Positions 33,959-42,399 of a stretch of 64,000 nt of DNA are shown here, one piece after another. The notes under the pieces were generated by a model, which saw nothing but the letters and a program-made list of their open reading frames with translations, was not told the DNA's origin and made no database searches. Source of the stretch: Kaistia defluvii (lineage in GTDB: Bacteria; Pseudomonadota; Alphaproteobacteria; Rhizobiales; Kaistiaceae); contig NZ_JAPKNI010000002.1 of assembly GCF_026343955.1 (NCBI RefSeq), forward strand, positions 248,001-312,000, in the 5' to 3' direction. The position numbers and the translations under genes were made by a program. The stretch's first letter is position 1. Each line of letters opens with the position of its first letter.

Positions 33959-35383
33959 TCACACCCTCGCGTAAATATCCTCGATGCGGACGATGTCGTC
34001 TTCACCCAGATACGAACCCGTCTGCACCTCGATCAGTTCGAGCGGGATCTTGCCGGGGTTGGAGACGCGGTGGATGGCGCCGAGCGGCAGGTAGATCGAT
34101 TCGTTCTCGTTCACGGTCCTGATGGTGTCGTTGAGCGTCACCTCGGCGGTGCCACGCACGACGACCCAGTGCTCGGCGCGGTGATGATGCTTCTGCAGCG
34201 ACAGCTTGGCGCCGGGCTCGACCACGATCTTCTTCACATGGAATCGGTCGCCCCGGCAGATCGTCTGGTAGGTGCCCCACGGCCGGTGAATCTTGATGTG
34301 CTCGTTGGCTTCGTTGCGCTTTTCGGCCTTGAGGCTGGCGACCAGATGCTTGACGTCCTGGGCGCGGTCGGAGGGCATGATCAGGATCGCATCCTCGGAG
34401 GCGATGACGGTCATGTTGTCGAGGCCGATGCCGGTGACGAGCGGACCCTCGGAGTGGATGAAGGCGTTGTGGCTGTCGATCAGCGCGACGGGGCCGGAAG
34501 TGACATTGCCATGTTCGCCGGCCTCGCGGCTGTCGCGCACCGCGTCCCAGCTGCCGATGTCGGACCAGCTGAAGCGGCCCTCGATGACGGCGGCGCGGTC
34601 GGTGCGCTCGAGCACGGCATAGTCGATCGACTTCGCCGGCATCGACTTGAAGCTCGTCTCTTCCAGTCGAATGAAACCGAGGTCTTCATGGGCGCCGGCG
34701 ATCGTCCTGTCGGCGCCGGCCGCGATCTCGGGCTCGAACTTGGCGGCTTCCGCGAGCATCAGGGCGGCCGGGAAGATGAAATTGCCGGAGTTCCATAGAT
34801 AGCCGTCGGCGACGTAGCGCTCGGCGGTCTCCCGGTCCGGCTTCTCGACGAAGGAGGTGACGGCGAAGGCGCCTGGCGTGCCGAGCGGCTTGCCCGGCTT
34901 GATATAGCCATAGCTGGTGCGCGGTTCGGTCGGGGTGATGCCGAAGGTGACGATATGGCCTTCCTCGGCCGCGGCGGCGGCGTCCAGGCAGGCCTGCTGG
35001 AACAGGGCGACGTCAGGCACCAGATGGTCGGCGGCGAGCGCCAGCACCAGGCAATCATCGCCATGGATCTTCTGCGCATAGCGGGCGGCGACGATCAGCG
35101 CCGCGGCGGAATCGCGTCGCGCCGGCTCCAGGATAATGGTGACGTCGACGCCGATTTCCGCCGCCTGGCGACGGGCGAAGAAACGGAAGGCATCGGCGGT
35201 GATGATGATCGGATCCGTACCGCCCGCACTCTTCGGCGGCACCCGCAGCAGCGTGTCCTGATAGAAGGTGCGATCGGATCCGAGCGCCAAAAACTGCTTC
35301 GGCATGCTGTCGCGCGAGATCGGCCAGAGTCGTGTTCCCGATCCGCCTGCCAGAATAACCGGAACAATCTTCGAACCTGCCAT
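33959..35383 (-). CDS. manC: Mannose-1-phosphate guanylyltransferase / mannose-6-phosphate isomerase
   Basis: This is a 474-residue bifunctional enzyme supplying GDP-mannose for polysaccharides. The N-terminal nucleotidyltransferase has PVILAGGSGTRLWPISRD and the PKQFL signature, plus FVEKPDRETA. The C-terminal cupin has the isomerase motif LSLQKHHHRAEHWVVV. Length is standard. It lies 134 bases downstream of the Wzc/Wzz-like gene on the same strand, consistent with an exopolysaccharide function; other glycosyltransferase genes are not in the window. Confidence 0.95.
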   Translation of the reverse strand: MAGSKIVPVILAGGSGTRLWPISRDSMPKQFLALGSDRTFYQDTLLRVPPKSAGGTDPIIITADAFRFFARRQAAEIGVDVTIILEPARRDSAAALIVAARYAQKIHGDDCLVLALAADHLVPDVALFQQACLDAAAAAEEGHIVTFGITPTEPRTSYGYIKPGKPLGTPGAFAVTSFVEKPDRETAERYVADGYLWNSGNFIFPAALMLAEAAKFEPEIAAGADRTIAGAHEDLGFIRLEETSFKSMPAKSIDYAVLERTDRAAVIEGRFSWSDIGSWDAVRDSREAGEHGNVTSGPVALIDSHNAFIHSEGPLVTGIGLDNMTVIASEDAILIMPSDRAQDVKHLVASLKAEKRNEANEHIKIHRPWGTYQTICRGDRFHVKKIVVEPGAKLSLQKHHHRAEHWVVVRGTAEVTLNDTIRTVNENESIYLPLGAIHRVSNPGKIPLELIEVQTGSYLGEDDIVRIEDIYARV

Positions 35384-35517
35384 AGTGATCGCCTCTCAAA
35401 CGCAGCTTGCGCCTCATGCGCCTTTTGCCGGGGATGCCCCCTCGCTTTGCGGGGATGTTGCATGGCGGGGGGTACCAATTCAACGCGCCGGTCTCTCAGG
35501 AGTTCGGTTCGGACCGC

Positions 35518-37734
35518 TCAGTTTGGAACATTCTTTCCGAATGGTTGCGGTGGCGGCGCGGTGCGCGCTGTTCGGAAAGCGCGGCGTTGGGGGCGGGCGG
35601 CGCGGTTGAGCGCCAGCCAGAGATGCGCCGTGCCCCGTCCGCCGCGCGCCATCGCCCGGAGCGCGGCGCGGACATCACGGGCCGGCGTCGCGGCCTCGAC
35701 GATCATCACGATATCGTCGGCATGGCGTATCCAGAGCAGGGTGTCGACGACGCCAAGCATGGGCGAACTGTCGATGACGATCTGGTCATAAGACTGCCGC
35801 GCAGTCTGAAGCCAGTTGCCGAGGCGGCCGGATTGCAGCAGCGCGTCCACTTTGAGCCGCGCATCGCCGGGACCGGCGGCGACGGTGAGATGGGGCGTCA
35901 CGTCGTCGAACAGGAAGGCGTCGGCGGGCAGGACCGAGGCGATGCGTCCGGCCAGATGATCGGCGAGGCCATGGCGTCGATCGCGATCGAGCGCGGCGTG
36001 AATGCCGGGCTGGCGAAGATTGCCGTCGATCAGAAGGGTCCTGCGGCCGGACAATGCGAAGGATCGCGCCAGTGTGATCGCGGTCAGCGTCGCGCCCTCG
36101 CCGGGGAGAGCCGCCGTGACCAGCGCCACGCGGGTGATTCCCTGTGGTCGCGGAATGGAAGGGGCGAGATCGAGCCCGAACCGCAATTGCCGCACGCTTT
36201 CGGCATAAGGGCCGGCCGGATGCTCCAGGATCTCGTCCGCCGGCCTTTCCCCCGGGCGTCCGGGTCGCGTCTCGATGGCGGGAAGGGAGGCCAGCACCGG
36301 CACGCCGGAGAATGCCTCGAGCGCACTCTCGTCCACGAAGCCTCCGGAAACGCGGTCGCGCACGATGGCGGCCGAAACCCCGATCAGCAGCGAGAAGCCC
36401 ATGGCGAGGCCGGCGATCAGCGGCGTGTCGGGATAGTTCGGGGTGGAGGGCGGCAGGGCGGCCGAAACGATTCGGCTGTCGGGAAGCTGCAGGTCGATTT
36501 CGGCCGTGGCGGTCGTCGAATTGGTCGTCAGCTTGTCGACGACCAGGCGCAGCGCCGCCGCATCTCCCTCGACCTCGCGGAAATGCAGCACCAGGTCAGC
36601 CGGTACGTCGGGGGCCGTCAGCCGCTGGCTGAGGCGGTTGCGCAACTCGGCTTCGTTCTGCTGCGCCGTGCTCGCCTCGGCGGCGATCCGCGCGATCACG
36701 GCCTGGGCCTCCTTGTCGATCTGTCGGTCGAGTTGCGCGAGGCGGGCCTCGGTGTCCGCGCTGTTGGCAGGAGTCGGGCCCTGGCGGATCGCAGCGGCCT
36801 GGGCCTGGAGCCGCACCATACGCTCGGAATTGAGTTCGGCAATCAGCGCGTCCCATTCGCGCTTGCGGGCGCGCTCCCGGGATCGGCCGGCCAGCGCGTC
36901 ATAGCGAAGGCGGTTCGCCTCCTGCTCCTTGATGGCGGAGCGGATGTCTCTCAGCTCGGCGCGAAGCTCCGTGTCGTCGATCTGCAGGATGCTGTCGTCA
37001 AGGAAACTGTCGAGCTTGCGGTCGATCTCGCGCAGCGCGGCGCGCGCGCTTTCGAGCTGCTGGGCGAGCCGCTTCTGCATGTCCGCCGCGAAATCGACCT
37101 TGGCGCGGATCTGCGCGTCGATATAGGCGGCGGCCAGCTGGTTGGCGATCCGCGCCGCCTTGTCGGGATCCTGGGAGCGCGCCGCCACTTCGATGACATA
37201 GGTTGCCCCTCGCCGCGTCACCGCGATCGCCTGGCTCAGCCGTTTCAGGGTCAGCCGGGTGGCCTGCTCGGCGGAAAGCGTGGCTGACCCAAGCCCAGGC
37301 AGGCTTGCCAGACGCGCCCGCAAGCCCCGCTTCGGCGTGAATTCTGGGTCGCGGACCAGGTCCAGCGTGTTGACCACGGACAGCAGCACCGAGGGCGAGC
37401 GCAGGATCTCGACCTCGCTCTCGACCCGCGCCGCATCGGTCGGCCTGCCGCCGTCGGGTCCGCCCGCGTCCAGCATGCTGCGTTGCCAGGGATCGACAAT
37501 GACTAGCGCGGAGGCCTTGTAGGCCGGCGTCGCCTGCCAGAGGAACAGCGCGGCCAACAGGTTGATGGCAAGGACGACGCCGAGAAAGGTCCACGCCTGC
37601 CTGCGCAGCAGGCGGAACAGGCGCCAGGGATCGGGAGGCTCCGCGAGCGATGCGGCCGATGGCACGGAGGGCGGCGGCGCAGGCGAGTCCTGGCCATCCT
37701 CCGAAGCGAGGCGCAGGCCCCTGCCGTCCGACAT
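35518..37734 (-). CDS. Polysaccharide co-polymerase (Wzc/Wzz-like) with degenerate BY-kinase domain
   Basis: This is a 738-residue inner-membrane protein. A Wzz domain begins after the first helix (WTFLGVVLAINLLAALFLW); a long helical periplasmic region (about residues 170-400) contains coiled-coil-like segments; a second helix (LIAGLAMGFSLLIGVSAAIV) leads to a cytoplasmic ATPase-like domain. There Walker A reads LPGEGATLTAITLA, lacking the Lys of the normal GEGKST. Walker A' is LLIDGNLRQP and Walker B IVIDSSPML. The C-terminus has no Tyr cluster. It probably controls chain length or export without tyrosine kinase activity. The start at 37734 is preceded by CAGG; the frame runs on upstream only as a shadow of the helicase gene. 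Confidence 0.88.
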   Translation of the reverse strand: MSDGRGLRLASEDGQDSPAPPPSVPSAASLAEPPDPWRLFRLLRRQAWTFLGVVLAINLLAALFLWQATPAYKASALVIVDPWQRSMLDAGGPDGGRPTDAARVESEVEILRSPSVLLSVVNTLDLVRDPEFTPKRGLRARLASLPGLGSATLSAEQATRLTLKRLSQAIAVTRRGATYVIEVAARSQDPDKAARIANQLAAAYIDAQIRAKVDFAADMQKRLAQQLESARAALREIDRKLDSFLDDSILQIDDTELRAELRDIRSAIKEQEANRLRYDALAGRSRERARKREWDALIAELNSERMVRLQAQAAAIRQGPTPANSADTEARLAQLDRQIDKEAQAVIARIAAEASTAQQNEAELRNRLSQRLTAPDVPADLVLHFREVEGDAAALRLVVDKLTTNSTTATAEIDLQLPDSRIVSAALPPSTPNYPDTPLIAGLAMGFSLLIGVSAAIVRDRVSGGFVDESALEAFSGVPVLASLPAIETRPGRPGERPADEILEHPAGPYAESVRQLRFGLDLAPSIPRPQGITRVALVTAALPGEGATLTAITLARSFALSGRRTLLIDGNLRQPGIHAALDRDRRHGLADHLAGRIASVLPADAFLFDDVTPHLTVAAGPGDARLKVDALLQSGRLGNWLQTARQSYDQIVIDSSPMLGVVDTLLWIRHADDIVMIVEAATPARDVRAALRAMARGGRGTAHLWLALNRAARPQRRAFRTARTAPPPQPFGKNVPN

Positions 37735-37947
37735 CCTGACTTCCCCCGTCGAAGCCGATCCGTTTCGCAGATGCTGGGTACAGCGGTCCTGGGATGCAGG
37801 AAGCCGCCCGCACAACCCAAGGTGACGTAACGGAAATCGTGAGTCAACACCGGCCCATGCGGCGGTCGCCCGCATTGCGAACAAAACGGGAAACATGCTC
37901 CAATCCGGGACGATCCCGCCCTTGATTCGACGGAACCACGCATTTCC

Positions 37948-40008
37948 ATGACGGCTGCCCATCTCGCCCGGCTGAACGACGACCAGCGCCGCGCCGTCGA
38001 ATTCGGGGTCACCACGCCCGAGTGCGGCCCGCTGCTGGTGATCGCCGGCGCCGGCTCCGGCAAGACCAACACGCTGGCGCACCGCGTCGCGCACCTGATC
38101 CTGAACGGCGCCGATCCGCGCCGCATCCTGCTGATGACCTTTTCGCGCCGCGCGGCGAGCGAAATGGCGAAGCGGGTCGAGCGCATCGCGGCGAGCGTGC
38201 TCGGCGCCAAGGGCGGCGTGCTGACCGATGCGCTCGCCTGGTCCGGCACGTTTCACGGCGTGGGCGCCAAGATCCTGCGCGAGCACGCGCAATGGATCGG
38301 CCTCGATCCGGCCTTCACGATCCATGACCGCGAGGATTCCGCGGACCTGATGAACCTGGTCCGCCACGAGCGCGGGCTCTCGAAGAAGGAGAGCCGGTTT
38401 CCGGCCAAGGGCACCTGCCTCGCCATCTATTCGCGCGTCGTTAACTCCGAGACGACGATCGACGAGGTCCTGGTCCGCGTCTTCCCCTGGTGCGCCATGT
38501 GGAAGGACGAACTGAAGGCGCTGTTCGCCGCTTACGTCGAGGCGAAGCAGGCGCAGAACGTGCTCGATTACGACGATCTGCTGCTCTACTGGGCCTATCT
38601 GATGGCCGAGCCTTCGATCTCGGGCGAGATCGCCGCCCGCTTCGACCACGTGCTGGTCGACGAATATCAGGATACCAACCGCCTGCAGGCCTCCGTTCTG
38701 CTCGGGCTGAAGCCGAAGGGGGAGGGGCTGACGGTGGTCGGCGACGATGCGCAGTCGATCTATTCGTTCCGCGCCGCGACCGTGCGCAACATCCTCGATT
38801 TCCCCGGCCATTTCTCGCCGGCCGCCGAGATCGTCACGCTGGAGCGCAATTACCGTTCGACCCGGCCGATCCTCGCGGCCGCCAATGGCGTGATCTCGCT
38901 GGCGACCGAGCGCTTCACCAAGAACCTCTGGACCGAGCGTGAAAGCGGCGACAAGCCTCAGCTGGTGACCGTGCGCGGCGAGGCCGAGCAGGCGCGCTAT
39001 GTCGTGGAGACGGTGCTGGAGGCGCGCGAGCGCGGCGTCGCGCTGAAGGAACAGGCGGTGATGTTCCGCGCCTCGCATCACTCGGGCCCACTCGAATTCG
39101 AGCTGACCCGGCGCAATATCCCCTTCGTCAAGTTCGGCGGGCTGAAGTTCCTTGATGCGGCGCATGTGAAGGATCTGCTCGCCGTGTTGCGCTTCGTGGA
39201 AAATCCGCGCGACCGCGTCGCGGGCTTTCGTGTCGCGCAATTGCTGCCGGGCGTCGGGCCGGGCACGGCGGGCAAGATGCTGGAATCGATGGCCGGCGCC
39301 GTCGATCCAATGGCGGCGCTGGCCGAGTTCAAGCCGCCGCAGAAGACGGCGGCCGACTGGCCGGCCTTTGTCGAGCTGGTGGGCCATCTGCGCCAGGCGA
39401 AATTGGGCTGGCCGGCCGAGATCGAGGCGGTGCGCAGCTGGTACGAACCGCATCTCGAGCGCATCCACGACGACGCGACGGTGCGGCTGGCCGACCTGGT
39501 GCAGCTCGAGCAGATCGCTGCCGGCTTTGCCTCGCGCGAACGCTTCCTGACCGAGTTGACGCTCGATCCGCCGGATGCCACCAGCGGCGAGGCGGGCGTG
39601 CCGCTGCTCGACGAGGATTATCTGATCCTCTCGACCATCCATTCCGCCAAGGGGCAGGAATGGAAATCGGTGTTCGTGCTCAACGTCGTCGATGGCTGCA
39701 TGCCGATCGATCTGTCGACCGGCACGGCGGAAGAAATCGAGGAAGAGCGGCGGCTGCTCTATGTGGCGATGACGCGGGCCAAGGACGAGTTGCACCTCGT
39801 CATGCCGCAACGCTTCTTCGTCACGCAGCAGACCCGCGGCGGCGACCGCCACATCTACGCGACCCGCACCCGCTTCATTCCCTCCGCCATCATCGGCCTG
39901 TTCCAGCAGGTGATCTGGCCCCCGGCGCCGAGCGAGGTGGCGGGCGCGGCCGCGCAGCCGCGCGTCCCTGTCGACATAGCCGCCCGGATGCGGGGCATGT
40001 GGAAGTAG
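37948..40008 (+). CDS. UvrD/Rep-family ATP-dependent DNA helicase
   Basis: This is a 686-residue superfamily 1A helicase. Motifs in order: Walker A AGAGSGKTNTLAHR, motif Ia TFSRRAASEM, motif II VLVDEYQDTN, motif III VVGDDAQSIYSFRAA, motif IV NYRSTRPIL, motif V STIHSAKGQEWKSVFVL, motif VI LLYVAMTRAKDEL. All are intact. It is shorter than UvrD (~720) and lacks an extended C-terminal tail, so it may be a PcrA/Rep-type paralogue. Divergent from the polysaccharide gene across 213 bases; no SOS box was found upstream. Confidence 0.94.
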   Translation: MTAAHLARLNDDQRRAVEFGVTTPECGPLLVIAGAGSGKTNTLAHRVAHLILNGADPRRILLMTFSRRAASEMAKRVERIAASVLGAKGGVLTDALAWSGTFHGVGAKILREHAQWIGLDPAFTIHDREDSADLMNLVRHERGLSKKESRFPAKGTCLAIYSRVVNSETTIDEVLVRVFPWCAMWKDELKALFAAYVEAKQAQNVLDYDDLLLYWAYLMAEPSISGEIAARFDHVLVDEYQDTNRLQASVLLGLKPKGEGLTVVGDDAQSIYSFRAATVRNILDFPGHFSPAAEIVTLERNYRSTRPILAAANGVISLATERFTKNLWTERESGDKPQLVTVRGEAEQARYVVETVLEARERGVALKEQAVMFRASHHSGPLEFELTRRNIPFVKFGGLKFLDAAHVKDLLAVLRFVENPRDRVAGFRVAQLLPGVGPGTAGKMLESMAGAVDPMAALAEFKPPQKTAADWPAFVELVGHLRQAKLGWPAEIEAVRSWYEPHLERIHDDATVRLADLVQLEQIAAGFASRERFLTELTLDPPDATSGEAGVPLLDEDYLILSTIHSAKGQEWKSVFVLNVVDGCMPIDLSTGTAEEIEEERRLLYVAMTRAKDELHLVMPQRFFVTQQTRGGDRHIYATRTRFIPSAIIGLFQQVIWPPAPSEVAGAAAQPRVPVDIAARMRGMWK

Positions 40009-40022
40009 GGGCCCTCTTCTTT

Positions 40023-40181
40023 GAATCCTCCCCTTGAGGGAGGGTCGAAAACGCCATCGGCGTTTTCGGGGAGGGGGCGTTTCGACGGGAAGGGAACTAG
40101 CGTCTGGATTGGACGCGCCGAAGATCCCCTCCCCAAAACCGCTACGCGGTTTTGACCCTCCCTCGAGGGGAGGGTTCAAGG
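40023..40181. repeat. Inverted pair of REP palindromes with covarying tips
   Basis: Unit A (about 40023-40078) and unit B (about 40127-40181, reversed) share the outer stem CCTCCC...GGGAGG flanks and an A4/T4 inner stem. The tip differs: AAAACGCC-atc-GGCGTTTT in A and AAAACCGC-tac-GCGGTTTT in B. Base changes on one side are matched on the other. They fill the space between the helicase and the convergent VOC gene. Confidence 0.75.
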
Positions 40182-40188
40182 GACGGCC

Positions 40189-40563
40189 TTATTCGTCCTG
40201 CAGGCAGACCCGCAGGCGGTGGCCGTCGGGGTCGAGGGCGACGAAGGTCGGGCCGAAATCGAGGACGGTCAAGGCCTGCTCGATCCGGAGCCCGCGCTGC
40301 TGCCAGTCGGCATAGAGTGCGTCGATTTTCGGCTTGTTCTCGACCATGAAGACGATCTCGCCATTGGCGCCGTTTGCCGTGGCGGTGGTGGCAGGGTTGG
40401 CCTGGGCGCGGCCCCAGAGGCCGAGCGTCAGGCCGTTGTCGAGCGGCAGCGCGGCGAAGTTGGGCGACAGGCTCGCGGCCGGATGGCCGAGCAGGTCGCC
40501 ATAAAAGGCGGCGCTGGCGGCCGTGTCGTTCACATAGAGCAGGATCATGCTCGGGGTCGTCAT
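40189..40563 (-). CDS. VOC-superfamily (glyoxalase/bleomycin-resistance-like) protein
   Basis: This is a 124-residue single-unit vicinal-oxygen-chelate fold. It starts with ILLYVNDTAASAAFYGDLLG and ends GPTFVALDPDGHRLRVCL. Members bind a metal or a small molecule; the activity here is not predictable. It is followed upstream by a WYL regulator on the same strand; such VOC genes are often controlled by and adjacent to YafY/WYL regulators. Confidence 0.88.
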   Translation of the reverse strand: MTTPSMILLYVNDTAASAAFYGDLLGHPAASLSPNFAALPLDNGLTLGLWGRAQANPATTATANGANGEIVFMVENKPKIDALYADWQQRGLRIEQALTVLDFGPTFVALDPDGHRLRVCLQDE

Positions 40564-40614
40564 GGTGTTGCCTCCGTTGTCGATGAGGCAGATGTAGCGG
40601 GGCCTGCTGTCAGT

Positions 40615-41313
40615 TTATGACAGCAGTGTCGGATGGCTGATCCCCTCGGCGATCTTCCATTCCTTCAGCAGCGCCTGCCGGCGGCGCGGGTAGCGCGTTT
40701 CCGTGACGACGAGATCGGTCATCCGTTCGGTTCGGAAATGGCGGAAGTCTTCCCGTGTTTCGCACCAGGCGACGAGCACGCGCACCTTCTCGAAGAAGCC
40801 GAGCGCGAACGGCCACACTGTACGTTGCGAAGCGGCGCCGACCGCGTCGACATAGGCGAAGGCAAGCTTGCGCTCGCCGCGGATCGCCGCGCGGATTGCG
40901 GCCAGGTCGACGCCGGGTGTCTCGGTCGAGCTGGCGCCGACCAGAAGCGTCGAACTGTCGAGATCCTCGCGCAGATCCGCCGGCAGCACGGCGGCGATCT
41001 TGGCCAGCGCATTGCTGGCGGCGAGCGCCAGTCGGGGATCGGCGCGTTTCGAAACCCAGCGCGAGCCCAGCACCATCGCCTCGATCTCGTCCTCGGAAAA
41101 CATCAGCGGCGGCAGCATGAAGCCGGGCTTCAGGATATAGCCGATGCCAGCTTCTCCCTCGATCGAGGCGCCCTGCGCCTGGAGCGTGGCGATGTCGCGA
41201 TAGAGGGTGCGCAGGCTGATGCCGAGTTCCGTGGCCAACACCTGGCCGCTCACCGGCCGGCGATGACGGCGCAGGATCTGGATCAGGTCCAGCAGGCGTT
41301 GCGATCGCGACAT
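40615..41313 (-). CDS. WYL-domain (YafY-type) transcriptional regulator
   Basis: This is a 232-residue regulator. An N-terminal winged helix (LLDLIQILRRHRRPVSGQVL, TELGISLRTLYRDIATL) is followed by a WYL ligand domain (ERKLAFAYVDAVGAASQRTV, WPFALGFFEKVRVLVAWCE) that binds small molecules or nucleic acids. It probably regulates itself and the VOC gene, 51 bases downstream. Confidence 0.9.
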   Translation of the reverse strand: MSRSQRLLDLIQILRRHRRPVSGQVLATELGISLRTLYRDIATLQAQGASIEGEAGIGYILKPGFMLPPLMFSEDEIEAMVLGSRWVSKRADPRLALAASNALAKIAAVLPADLREDLDSSTLLVGASSTETPGVDLAAIRAAIRGERKLAFAYVDAVGAASQRTVWPFALGFFEKVRVLVAWCETREDFRHFRTERMTDLVVTETRYPRRRQALLKEWKIAEGISHPTLLS

Positions 41314-41518
41314 GGGGCATCCCTTTCATCCCATGATGCCATAAACTGGCAGCATTGGCACGGCGACCCGCGTCCTTTCGCCTTTTCATGACGCTCCAGG
41401 ATCTCCCCCGTAGGCGATCGCCCCCTCCGGATGACGGTACCCGTTCTGATACGCGACAGGCTGGGTAGTTCGCTTGCCGCGCGATTGACTCTTGCCGGAT
41501 TTGGAGTCGTATTGGATA

Positions 41519-41533
41519 GAACAAAACAGGAAC
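41519..41533 (+). promoter_or_regulatory. Alphaproteobacterial SOS box (LexA site) before imuA
   Basis: GAAC (41519-41522), seven bases, GAAC (41530-41533) exactly matches the direct-repeat LexA site of alphaproteobacteria. It lies 32 bases before the imuA ATG. A TTGACT at 41485-41490 could be the -35 box, placing the site over the -10/transcription-start region. Confidence 0.88.
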
Positions 41534-41565
41534 GATGGCGATCGGATCGGATAGCGACGACCAGG

Positions 41566-42399
41566 ATGGATACCGCAAGGACGACCCTTTCCGCATTGCG
41601 GCAGCGCATTGCCGCGCTGGAGACGACGGCCCGGCCCGCGCCGCCGGGCGGGGCCCTCTCGCCGAGGGCAACCGCGCGCGCGTCCCGGATCGCGCTCGAC
41701 AGGGATGCGGTCGACGCCGCGCTGGGGGGCGGGCTGGCGCGAGGCGCGCTGCATGAGATCCATGCCGCCTCGGGCGCCGATACCATGGCGGCGTCGGGCT
41801 TCTCGCTGGCTCTGGCGCTGGCGGCCGCTCCCCCCGGGCGACCGATCGTCTGGGTGCGGCAGGATTATGCCGCCCACGAGGGCGGTGACCTCCATGCCGA
41901 TGGCCTGCAGGCGCTGGGTCTCGATCCCTCCGCGCTGATCCTGGTGCAGTTGCGGGATGCGCTGGCCGTCTTGCGCGCCGGCGGCGAGGCGGCCCGCTGC
42001 GGCGCGCTGGGCGCCGTGATTATCGAGCCCTGGGGCGAACCGAAGGCGCTCGACCTCACGACGCAGCGCCGCTTTTCGCTGGCGGCGGAGGCTTCGGGCG
42101 TCACCGTCCTGCTGCTGCGGCCGGGCGCGCGGCCGATGCCGGGCGGGGCGGAGACCCGCTGGCTCGTGCGTTCCGAACCGGCCGCGCCGTTGGCGATGAA
42201 CGCGCCGGGCCATCCGACCTTTGACCTGACCTTGTTGCGCCATCGCCACGGACCGCCCGGCGGACCCTGGCGGCTGGAGTGGAACCGCGATGAAAAACTC
42301 TTCAAGCGCCCGGCGCTATTGCGCGATCCGGCTGCCCTTCCTCGCATCGAACCGGCTCCGAAACCTGCCGAACGCGCCCCATTCCGGCTTGCCGGCTGA
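41566..42399 (+). CDS. imuA: ImuA, mutasome accessory protein (RecA/SulA-like)
   Basis: This is a 277-residue protein from the ATG at 41566, just after the SOS box; the frame stays open upstream to 41431, but that would place the site inside the gene. It contains LGGGLARGALHEIHA and IVWVRQDYAAHEGG, then LLLRPGARPMPGGAETRW. ImuA works with ImuB and DnaE2 in damage-induced mutagenesis, probably by inhibiting RecA filament activity. Its 3' end overlaps imuB by 110 bases in another frame, typical of this cassette. Confidence 0.9.
   Translation: MDTARTTLSALRQRIAALETTARPAPPGGALSPRATARASRIALDRDAVDAALGGGLARGALHEIHAASGADTMAASGFSLALALAAAPPGRPIVWVRQDYAAHEGGDLHADGLQALGLDPSALILVQLRDALAVLRAGGEAARCGALGAVIIEPWGEPKALDLTTQRRFSLAAEASGVTVLLLRPGARPMPGGAETRWLVRSEPAAPLAMNAPGHPTFDLTLLRHRHGPPGGPWRLEWNRDEKLFKRPALLRDPAALPRIEPAPKPAERAPFRLAG

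Noticed and set aside
37735-40179. Upstream in-frame extension of the Wzc/Wzz-like gene
   Set aside because: It crosses the whole helicase gene in antisense; the real start is 37734 by domain content and ribosome site.
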